Positions 8,044 through 15,237 of a stretch of DNA of 29,157 bases are shown in pieces. The notes below the pieces were generated by a model. The model saw only the letters and a program-made list of their open reading frames with translations. It had not been told where the DNA came from and did no database searches. Origin of the DNA: JASSUD01 sp031963005 (GTDB lineage: Bacteria; Pseudomonadota; Gammaproteobacteria; Burkholderiales; Burkholderiaceae); contig JASSUL010000017.1 of the NCBI GenBank assembly GCA_031963005.1, forward strand, positions 1 through 29,157, in the 5' to 3' direction. The translations under genes were made by a program, and so were the position numbers. Within the stretch, counting starts at the first letter, position 1. The number at the start of each line of letters is the position of its first letter.

Positions 8044-10248
8044 CTATATAGTTGTACTTTCACTGGTTGAAGCGTGTTCTTTCAATGAGTGTAGGGAAGT
8101 AGCCCGGAATGGAACTAGGCATTCGCTTTGTGTAATGAGAAACAGATCGTCTATAGTAGCTTCTTGCCAGGCTAAAGCAGTGATACGAGGTAGGCCTGTT
8201 TCAATTTTATTGTAGGATGAGGTAAATCTTTGTATTGTAGAGGTATTGAAGTCTGTAGATAAAATCTGAATCTGTGCTTTATAATTATTCGCACAGGCCA
8301 AGTATTTTCCATTGCTAGAGAGAGCAAGAGCATCCACTTTTTGAATTCCTATACTAAATTCAGCTAATGAATCCAGCGAATTTTTTATTAGATCCTCAAT
8401 TTTACAAAGGCGAATAGAGTACTTTAATACATGGCCACTATACTCGCAGAGCACAGCTGCTAATACTTTTTTATTGGAGGAAAGTATTAATTTTGTTACT
8501 TCTTTTTCTCCAAAATTCAGTTCGACTTCTTTTTTAAATTCATTATTTATTGAATTTAATTTAATAGTGTTTTCTCCTGCAGAGGCAATCCATTCAAAAT
8601 TATCGTGATTAAATAAAATAGGGTAAACGTTGTGACTGTTGAGGTTTGAAGAAATATATGAAATGTTTTTAGTGCGATTTATTAAATAAAATTTACTGCT
8701 TAAGGACTCTTTATATATAGCCCATTTATTATCTGACGATATAGAGTGAAAGTGTAAAACACCATTTGAAATGGATTCTGGGCCGCTATCTACTATACAA
8801 GGTTCATTAGGATTATCAAGCTTCCATACTATGTGGCCGTGCCTTGAATTAGAAATGAGGTGCAGATTGTCTGGTGAAATAGATAGGAAATGAAGGCCAT
8901 TTTCTTTCCATTTTTGAATAATGGGTGAGTTTTCTTTTTCTCCAAGACAGAAAGGCCTTTTAACATTAAAATCTGAGCCATCATATAAATAAATTTCGTT
9001 AGGCTTTATTTCATTTCCTCTAATAATTGATGCTCCATTAGAAGGTAGAAGAAAGATATTTTTATTATTTTCAACTTTTATTTGATCTAAATTCCTACCT
9101 ATTGTAGCCTGGTTTTGTTTTTTATTGATTGAAGGAAAGGCGGGTATTTCAATTTTTGAAGAATAAGCATCAGAGATATTATTGGTTGATTTGAAATCTG
9201 CTAATTCTTTTTTTAGTCGTGCAATTTCTTTTTTTGAATCATCTGCTTCTTTTTCAAGTGTTTTTCCTTGGTTCATATGAAAATCACGAGATGATTCTAG
9301 GCTATTTTGATAAAAATGTTCTTTTTCTATTTCCGATTCATAATGTGCAATTAATCGGTTTTTCTCTTCTTGCAATTGGCGGATCTTTGCAGATTGTTCA
9401 TTGTTATTGCGAACATGATTTTGGATAATATCCTCTTTTTCATTTAGCAATCTTCGGTCAATTTCAGCTGCCTTTCGAAGAGAAGTATTTGCTTGCAATA
9501 GTCTATTGTAGGCTTCAGAATCCTGTTCGTTATTTTCCTTTGAAAGTGTTTGCGTATATTTTTTTACGAACTCTTCATGAACCTGGGTAAATTGCCTACG
9601 ATTGTCACTCTGTGCAGTATATAATTTTTTCTTCAGATCTCTAATTTCTTGTTTTTGAGCTAAGTGTGTCTGAACAGATTCATCAAAACTGATCTTTAAT
9701 TTATTGTAATCTATCTCTAATTGATCTTTTCCTTTTTTATCTTCCGTTAATCGATTAATTTCTGCGATGAGGCTAATGGGATGAGGAGACTGCTCTTTTT
9801 GTAATAAAGCTGCGCCCTCGATTTTATCTTTTAAATCTGAGTTTTCCTCTTCCAAAGTTCCAATTCTTTTGTACAGGGCTGCAATTTCTTTCTGAAATAT
9901 AGCGATATCGTTATTCTTCTTCGCTTCTGCGAGTGCAACATAGTTATTAGCAAGCTCAACTACAGGCCCGGCATCTAACAGATACTCTACTTCTGTATCC
10001 AATGTTATCTGATGTCCATTTTTCAGAGCGGTTCTCAGCGCTTCATCTGCTTTGCCCTTTGTTTTTTCTTGATCTTGTGCAAATTCGCTTTTTAGATTTA
10101 CTTGAAGCTTATTAAATTCTAGTGCCCATTCATTATCATGGGAGGCAGTAAGCCCACCTTCTTGTCCTTGTAAATTTGGCCCTGGAGAAAGGAAAGGGGA
10201 ATTCAAATTTCTCTGAAGAGGATTGGATGAAGATATAGAGAACGTCAC
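8044..10248 (-). CDS. Long coiled-coil protein with C-terminal WD40-like propeller
   Basis: A 734-aa protein with no catalytic domain that I recognise. Residues 1-35 are Ser/Pro/Asn-rich and disordered. Residues ~45-350 are rich in Glu, Lys and Gln with heptad-like spacing (e.g. ALYKRIGTLEEENSDLKDKI, KSTN-flanked ARLKKELADFK), indicating a long coiled coil. Residues ~385-715 look like degenerate beta-propeller blades, e.g. LHFLSISPDNLHLISNSRHG and ALALSSNGKYLACANNYKA. The start is a GTG at 10246-10248 with TAGGAAAAATAA just upstream acting as ribosome-binding site. No signal peptide or membrane segment is seen. Its last ~45 residues (LAWQEA, then TSESTTI at the end) resemble the end of the neighbouring NACHT-WD40 protein (ISWQED, then TESTAIES), suggesting a shared C-terminal module on different N-terminal halves. 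A host-interaction scaffold is plausible but unproven. Confidence 0.75.
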   Translation of the reverse strand: MTFSISSSNPLQRNLNSPFLSPGPNLQGQEGGLTASHDNEWALEFNKLQVNLKSEFAQDQEKTKGKADEALRTALKNGHQITLDTEVEYLLDAGPVVELANNYVALAEAKKNNDIAIFQKEIAALYKRIGTLEEENSDLKDKIEGAALLQKEQSPHPISLIAEINRLTEDKKGKDQLEIDYNKLKISFDESVQTHLAQKQEIRDLKKKLYTAQSDNRRQFTQVHEEFVKKYTQTLSKENNEQDSEAYNRLLQANTSLRKAAEIDRRLLNEKEDIIQNHVRNNNEQSAKIRQLQEEKNRLIAHYESEIEKEHFYQNSLESSRDFHMNQGKTLEKEADDSKKEIARLKKELADFKSTNNISDAYSSKIEIPAFPSINKKQNQATIGRNLDQIKVENNKNIFLLPSNGASIIRGNEIKPNEIYLYDGSDFNVKRPFCLGEKENSPIIQKWKENGLHFLSISPDNLHLISNSRHGHIVWKLDNPNEPCIVDSGPESISNGVLHFHSISSDNKWAIYKESLSSKFYLINRTKNISYISSNLNSHNVYPILFNHDNFEWIASAGENTIKLNSINNEFKKEVELNFGEKEVTKLILSSNKKVLAAVLCEYSGHVLKYSIRLCKIEDLIKNSLDSLAEFSIGIQKVDALALSSNGKYLACANNYKAQIQILSTDFNTSTIQRFTSSYNKIETGLPRITALAWQEATIDDLFLITQSECLVPFRATSLHSLKEHASTSESTTI

Positions 10249-10260
10249 TTATTTTTCCTA

Positions 10261-10309
10261 TTGAATAGCAAAATGCATAAAAAAATATGCATCAGATTAT
10301 GCTATTCAA
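10261..10309. other. Nested palindrome in the leader of the coiled-coil/propeller gene
   Basis: The outer arms TTGAATAGCA (10261-10270) and TGCTATTCAA (10100 positions further into the leader, at 10300-10309) are perfect 10-bp complements. Inside them sit ATGCATA (10273-10279) and TATGCAT (10286-10292). The structure ends 12 bases upstream of the GTG start codon and could fold in the mRNA leader or serve as an operator. No T tract follows on the minus strand, so it is not an obvious terminator. Confidence 0.45.
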
Positions 10310-10366
10310 AAATAGTCCAAATTCTCTATTATCTTGCAGATTTTTCTGATTGCCTTGCCAAAGCAG

Positions 10367-10389
10367 GGTTGTGCACATAGTGCACAACC
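10367..10389. other. Perfect 10-bp hairpin just after the RNB gene
   Basis: Arms GGTTGTGCAC (10367-10376) and GTGCACAACC (10380-10389) flank a 3-base loop, about 30 bases past the stop of the ribonuclease gene on the minus strand. It is very stable, but no T run follows on either strand. It may protect the mRNA 3' end or act as a Rho-assisted terminator rather than a classic intrinsic one. Confidence 0.45.
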
Positions 10390-10417
10390 TTAAGCCTGTA
10401 AAGGATGAAAACGTAGA

Positions 10418-12481
10418 TTAACAAGCAGACACAGCAACCGATGCGGTGTCCGCAGTGGGTGATGGAGCTTCTGTAGCGTTTGACTGTGGCGTATTGTCTG
10501 GTGTCTCGTCCCGTGCTTCTTCAGAGCCTGTCGAGGGAGAGGGGGTTTCTGGAGTATTGAGTATTTGAAGCAATCGAGCGGAAGCCGTGAGTTCTAATTC
10601 ATCGATATGCATGATGTGCAGAAGGAGCTGTGTTCCGCTCGCTTGTATGCCGAGTTCAGGAATATGGAGGGTGAGGGGAATATCTTCTAAGCGTACGAGA
10701 TCCCCTTTGATAATGATCGCTTTGACTTGCTGCTGCCCTTCTTGTAAGAGCCACCGCAAACACCAGAAGCGTTCCATACGTTTTTGATGGTCGGAGTAAG
10801 CGGCGTGCGTATCTGTGAAGCACTGTGCGACGACGGAGAGTTGCAGGTCTTTTGGTTGGAAGGGTGCACAGAGTCTGGCGGTGACGCCGTCTCTAGCACA
10901 AGCTATGAGCTGCCATTGGTTGAGGAGATCGATATAGCGACGCAAGGGCGAGGTGCTCCATGCATATTGTTCCACTCCTAGGCCTTCATGGGGAGCGGGG
11001 GTGAGTTGCATGCGTGTGCGGTTGGGGCCAAAGCCGCGTTGAGCGCGGTAAATACCCGGTACGCCATGCTCAGCGAGTAAGCCTCCCCAGGTGCTGTTGG
11101 CCAGTATAGCGATCTCGGCTACGATGAAGTTGATCGGCGCATTGCGTTCACGCGCGGCAATGGTGACGTATTCATGGTCATCGACATAAAAATTAAAGTC
11201 GCGTTGATTCTGGGTTTCACGTCGCAGGCCGCATTGGATGCGCGCTTGTTGACGTTTTTCATGGAGCGCTTGTGCAAAGGGCCAAAGTAGCGCGATTTCC
11301 TGTTTATAAGGATAGGTTCCAGAGCCCGTCGCGAGCGCTTCTTCGGTGACGTGCGCTTCTAGTGTGTGATGCCGTAAATTGTCGGCAATCCATACGCGTT
11401 CAATGCAGGTTTCGCAGGTGATGATCTGTTGTGTGAGTGTATCAATGATGACATAGAGCGATAATGCAGGGCGTAAACTGCCTTCTGCTAACGTAAAAGT
11501 ATCAATGAGTGCTTGCGGCAGCATCGTAATTTTATCGCCAGGCATATAGACGGTCGATAGGCGAGAGCGCAATTCCATATCGAGCGGGCTGCCTGGATCA
11601 ATGCCCAATGCAGGGGCCGCGATATGAATACCGATGCGAGCACGGTTTTCCTCTAGGAATTGTACGGAGAAGGCATCATCTATTTCGGTGGTGGTGATGT
11701 CATCAATAGAAAACGCTTGCACATCGGCGGTGGGGAGATCCCGCTTTTCTAGCTGCGCAGCGAGAGATTCATAGGTATAGGTAGGCAGATCGGTTGCGGT
11801 AAACCCTATACCTTTGGGGAAGTGCGCTCTTAAAAATCGCGCTTCATGCAGTGCGCGTGCCGAAGGAATGCCGCCGCAAGCGAGCATGAGTTGAGCATGG
11901 GTTTGACCTTGCGCAATAGCGGCAGTCTCAAGCGCTTTATATTCAATGGTATTTTTATCAGGCTGTGCCAGGAGTTCGAGGACTTTGCCCTCGAAGGCCG
12001 CAGGGAGGCGGTGTGCTTTAAGCGCCTCTTCATATTCTGCTTGAAGGCGTGCTTGTTCTTTGCGGCGCTCTAATCCGGCTAATGCAGCTTGGAGTTGCTC
12101 TATGGGGGCGCGTTGATAATTTCCGCGGCCTTTGCGACGAAAATACATCGGTGCACCATGCAGCCGTAGTGCTAAGGCAGCATGTTCGATCGGCGTAGGT
12201 TGCTCGCCAAAATATTCTTTTGAAAACGTGCTGAGTTCAAAGGCTTCGTCTGACGCGCATTCCCATAAGAAGTCGAGGTCGATCTGCTCAGCCGCGGCTT
12301 GTGCTTCTTGCATCCACGCTGCGAGAGCGGCACCGTTCGGCCCTTCAAATTCAAATATCACTTCTTTGCTGCGTACTTTCGCACGTCGTCCGCTCGGCAA
12401 GTCGACCTGAAAATGACTATTAGACGTTTCCAGAACTGTCCCGACTTTGAGACTGCCTGATTCTTCAAAAAAAATATTCAT
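10418..12481 (-). CDS. RNB-domain 3'-5' exoribonuclease (RNase II/R family)
   Basis: A 687-aa processive 3'-5' exoribonuclease of the RNase II/R superfamily, cytosolic, for RNA turnover. The RNB core is clear: FSIDDITTTEIDDAFSV at ~residues 263-279 holds the metal-binding acidic cluster, and WSTSPLRRYIDLLNQWQ at ~510-527 is the conserved nucleotide/3'-end motif with the Arg pair. In the acidic cluster, Glu sits where E. coli RNase II has the second Asp; this may be normal for the beta-proteobacterial subfamily. The N-terminal ~70 residues form a small beta domain (LKVGTVLETSNSHFQVDLPS). The last ~45 residues are a Pro/Ser/Thr/Glu-rich tail ending SVAVSAC, probably disordered. mpl lies upstream on the same strand after 178 bases. 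The gene is not a close match to textbook rnb or rnr, so I leave the symbol empty. Confidence 0.88.
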   Translation of the reverse strand: MNIFFEESGSLKVGTVLETSNSHFQVDLPSGRRAKVRSKEVIFEFEGPNGAALAAWMQEAQAAAEQIDLDFLWECASDEAFELSTFSKEYFGEQPTPIEHAALALRLHGAPMYFRRKGRGNYQRAPIEQLQAALAGLERRKEQARLQAEYEEALKAHRLPAAFEGKVLELLAQPDKNTIEYKALETAAIAQGQTHAQLMLACGGIPSARALHEARFLRAHFPKGIGFTATDLPTYTYESLAAQLEKRDLPTADVQAFSIDDITTTEIDDAFSVQFLEENRARIGIHIAAPALGIDPGSPLDMELRSRLSTVYMPGDKITMLPQALIDTFTLAEGSLRPALSLYVIIDTLTQQIITCETCIERVWIADNLRHHTLEAHVTEEALATGSGTYPYKQEIALLWPFAQALHEKRQQARIQCGLRRETQNQRDFNFYVDDHEYVTIAARERNAPINFIVAEIAILANSTWGGLLAEHGVPGIYRAQRGFGPNRTRMQLTPAPHEGLGVEQYAWSTSPLRRYIDLLNQWQLIACARDGVTARLCAPFQPKDLQLSVVAQCFTDTHAAYSDHQKRMERFWCLRWLLQEGQQQVKAIIIKGDLVRLEDIPLTLHIPELGIQASGTQLLLHIMHIDELELTASARLLQILNTPETPSPSTGSEEARDETPDNTPQSNATEAPSPTADTASVAVSAC

Positions 12482-12659
12482 CGGCTAACCGTACAAATGC
12501 CCATCTGAAAAAAATAAAAATTAAAACCCTAATGGTTTGCCAGTCCGAATGATAAAGGACAGCAAGCTGTAGAAGGGAAGAGAACCCGTTTCTTTTGGAG
12601 GATACTAAACAGATTCTATAGCCATGGCACAGAAAACCTATGCATAAGCTACAGTCTGG

Positions 12660-14192
12660 TTAGCTTTGCAGCTGCTCCAAAAGCAGGGTATGGATGTTTT
12701 CAAAGCCGCCGTTGCTCATCACTAAGATATGGTCTCCTTCGCGCACTGTGCCTGCAACGGCTTTTACCAGGGAGGGCACATCATGGAATGCCTGTGCTTT
12801 GGTATTTCCCAGAGAGGCAATGGTATCCGCTACATCCCAGTGTACCGTTTGATGCCCCGTTTTTTGCGCTGCTCCTGCGTAGGCAAAGATATAGTCTGCA
12901 TCCGCCAAGCTTTCCAGTAAGCGCGATTTCATGATTCCCAGTTTCATGGTATTGGAACGGGGTTCGAGTACGGCTAGGATGCGAGGAGAGTAGGGAGCAT
13001 CTTGGCGTAAAGCTGCTGCGTGGGCAATTTGCGCGCGAAGGCCCGACAGTGTGGTCTGGATCGCGGTAGGGTGATGGGCAAAATCATCATACACGGTGAT
13101 GCCGCGTACTACTCCCCGCACCTCCATACGTCGTTTAACGCCTGAAAAGCGCTTCAGCGCCTCTATAGCGTGTTGAGGAGGAACGCCACAGTGCCTCGCT
13201 GCCGCAATCGCTGCAAGCGCATTCATTTGGTTATGCGTGCCTTGCATGCCGCTTTGCGGCGACCATTGTACCTGCCCTAAGGAATGTCCTTGCCATTTTA
13301 CCGCGAAGGCATTGTTGGATTCAGTCTCTAAAGCATGCTCAGTATTTGCTTCCCATCCTCCATTGACACCAAAATATTCCACTTCGCTCCAGCATCCTCG
13401 ATCGAGAACACGTTTGAGTGCTTCGCCTGGCGCTTCATGCACAGAGGGTTCTGTTTCGGTGATCGCGCTGTTTTCTTTGACAGAAGGAATCGCGGATGAT
13501 GATGTAGCCGCAGCGATTTCCCCACACTGACCATTGACAATTAAACGCCCACTATTTGGGACGATGCGCACTAAATGATGAAATTGCGTTTCAATGGCAG
13601 CAAGGTCGGGGAAAATATCCGCGTGATCATACTCCAAATTATTCAAGATTACGGTTCTAGGGCGATAGTGCACAAACTTGGAGCGTTTATCGAAGAACGC
13701 CGTGTCATATTCGTCGGCTTCGATAATAAAAAAAGGAGCGTCCCCTAAGCGTGCCGATACCCCAAAATTCAGGGGTACACCCCCTAATAAGAAGCTAGGT
13801 TTTAGTCCGGCTTCCTCTAAAATCCAGGTTAGCATTGCGGTGGTGGTCGTTTTGCCATGAGTGCCGGCTACAGCGACAACCCATTTGTCTAGCAGCAGAT
13901 GCTCGCTTAGCCATTGTGGGCCTGATATGTAGGGCAGGCCTTGGTCTAAAATGGCCTCCATTAATGGATTGCCGCGTGTCACTACGTTGCCTACTACATA
14001 TAAATCTGGTTCGAGCTTGAGTTGATCTGGGTGATATCCCTCAATCAGTTCGATGCCTTGTGCTGCGAGCTGTGTACTCATTGGAGGATATACGGCTGCA
14101 TCGCAGCCAGTCACGGTATGTCCTGCTGCACGCGCTAGAACGGCTAATCCTCCCATAAAAGTGCCGCAAATTCCTAATATATGGATGTGCAT
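12660..14192 (-). CDS. mpl: UDP-N-acetylmuramate:L-alanyl-gamma-D-glutamyl-meso-diaminopimelate ligase Mpl
   Basis: ATP-dependent Mur-family ligase that joins recycled murein tripeptide to UDP-MurNAc in the cytosol. The N-terminus HIHILGICGTFMGGLAVLAR is the Mpl nucleotide-binding loop. The ATP P-loop is AGTHGKTTTTAML at ~residues 108-120. FFIIEADEYDTAFFDKRSKF and VILNNLEYDHADIF identify Mpl rather than MurC, and VYDDFAHHPTAI and ILAVLEPRSNTMKLG mark the C-terminal domain. At 510 aa it is longer than usual because of a Ser/Glu/Thr-rich insertion at ~residues 228-258, between GRLIVNGQ and ALKRVLDRGCW. The start ATG is at 14190-14192, at the expected N-terminus. It is transcribed away from the TlpA-like gene and is first in a same-strand series with the RNB gene. 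It supports cell-wall recycling, so the organism presumably keeps a murein layer. Confidence 0.95.
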   Translation of the reverse strand: MHIHILGICGTFMGGLAVLARAAGHTVTGCDAAVYPPMSTQLAAQGIELIEGYHPDQLKLEPDLYVVGNVVTRGNPLMEAILDQGLPYISGPQWLSEHLLLDKWVVAVAGTHGKTTTTAMLTWILEEAGLKPSFLLGGVPLNFGVSARLGDAPFFIIEADEYDTAFFDKRSKFVHYRPRTVILNNLEYDHADIFPDLAAIETQFHHLVRIVPNSGRLIVNGQCGEIAAATSSSAIPSVKENSAITETEPSVHEAPGEALKRVLDRGCWSEVEYFGVNGGWEANTEHALETESNNAFAVKWQGHSLGQVQWSPQSGMQGTHNQMNALAAIAAARHCGVPPQHAIEALKRFSGVKRRMEVRGVVRGITVYDDFAHHPTAIQTTLSGLRAQIAHAAALRQDAPYSPRILAVLEPRSNTMKLGIMKSRLLESLADADYIFAYAGAAQKTGHQTVHWDVADTIASLGNTKAQAFHDVPSLVKAVAGTVREGDHILVMSNGGFENIHTLLLEQLQS

Positions 14193-14561
14193 TGCCCGTG
14201 TTTTCCGTAAAAAGCGTGAAAAAAGAAATGGTATAAATGTGTTTTAAAGGTGTTTATAGATGCAATGAGAAACCGCTGCGCCAAGCTTTCCTTGTGGTTG
14301 TTCACTCGCCTTTTTAAACCATGGTGCGTAGAGTATTAAAATAGATCTGCGCAATTCCTGTAAGCCTCTATGTAAGGTTGAAAAGTGCGTGTGCCATCCT
14401 TCAAAAGGAGTTTCATGGTGGTCATGCAGATGTATAGCGCCTCGCGAAATGTAGGCGCAATGTTGCTCTTTACATGACTCCTTTTATCAAAATGCTTTTG
14501 AAAGGTTTAAAATTACGTCTAGGAAGCGTTCAAAAGCTTGATTTACAACCCTGAGTATTAC
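14193..14561. other. Divergent intergenic region with an unexplained open frame
   Basis: This 369-base region lies between mpl (-) and the TlpA-like gene (+) and must hold both promoters; I see no convincing -35/-10 pair. On the minus strand 14247-14483 is open for 79 codons without an ATG (includes YISRGAIHLHDHHETPFEGW and SILILYAPWFKKASEQPQGK) and ends at TAA 14244-14246. I recognise no family. It may be a gene remnant or chance. A plus-strand 24-codon frame also starts near 14266. Confidence 0.3.
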
Positions 14562-15146
14562 ATGCCCAATTTCTTCAAATCCTGGTTTTCCGATAACGTC
14601 CGTCGATTCTTTTGGCTTGCCGTTGTGCTATTGATCGCAGTGATCTATGGCATATATAGGCATAGCACCAACGCAGATTTGGGACAGACCGTGTTCACTG
14701 CCCAACGAGCTGGTCTTTGGGACGTCGAGCTGACAGATCTTGAAGGCGAGCAGCGTACCCTTGCGCCCTATGAAGGTAAAACCTTAGTTTTAAACTTCTG
14801 GGGATCATGGTGTGAACCTTGTTTGCAAGAGATCCCCCATTTTGTCGCGGCGCAGAATAAATATAAATCAAAACAGGTGCAGTTTATCGGTATAGCCGTG
14901 GATTCTGCGGAGAATGTCATCGAATTTATGCGGATATTTAACGTAAATTATCCGATTTATTTAGCAGGCTTTGACGGAGCGCAGCTGGCTCGTGATTTCG
15001 GGAATGTACAGGGAGGGCTCCCATTTACCGTGATGATCGATACGGAGGGAAACGTCCGTAGCACGATATTAGGGAAGGTCAGCGCTGAAAGATTGGATTC
15101 AGAGCTCAGCGCACTCACTACCGAGTTGAGCGCTGATCCTGTTTAA
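14562..15146 (+). CDS. TlpA/ResA-like membrane-anchored thioredoxin-fold protein
   Basis: A 194-aa protein with a basic N-terminus (FFKSWFSDNVRR) followed by one hydrophobic segment (FFWLAVVLLIAVIYGIY), which should anchor it in the inner membrane with its redox domain in the periplasm. The AhpC-TSA/redoxin domain has the motif NFWGSWCEPCLQEIPHF; the two Cys of WCEPC are the redox pair. The cis-Pro region is GLPFTVMIDTEGNV, as in TlpA-type thiol-disulfide reductases that serve cytochrome c maturation or periplasmic thiol repair. The frame stays open upstream to a TTG at 14538; I choose the ATG at 14562, which gives a normal anchor. AGGAAG at 14521-14526 could instead support the TTG start. 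A TlpA gene next to mpl is a familiar Burkholderia arrangement (from memory). Confidence 0.88.
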   Translation: MPNFFKSWFSDNVRRFFWLAVVLLIAVIYGIYRHSTNADLGQTVFTAQRAGLWDVELTDLEGEQRTLAPYEGKTLVLNFWGSWCEPCLQEIPHFVAAQNKYKSKQVQFIGIAVDSAENVIEFMRIFNVNYPIYLAGFDGAQLARDFGNVQGGLPFTVMIDTEGNVRSTILGKVSAERLDSELSALTTELSADPV

Positions 15147-15154
15147 TAGCTATG

Positions 15155-15176
15155 AAAAAGGGCCAGTGATTGGCCC
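15155..15176 (-). terminator. Rho-independent terminator downstream of uvrD
   Basis: On the minus strand GGGCCA-loop-TGGCCC (15160-15176, 5-base loop) is followed by TTTTT (A run at 15155-15159). It lies in the 91-base convergent gap between the TlpA-like gene and uvrD and is oriented to end uvrD transcription. A second weak stem (GCTCAT / ATGAGC) lies just after the uvrD stop. Confidence 0.6.
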
Positions 15177-15237
15177 ATGGTATGTCACATCCCTAACGCG
15201 GGATTGCTTATAGATGGCTCATGCATTGCTTATGAGC

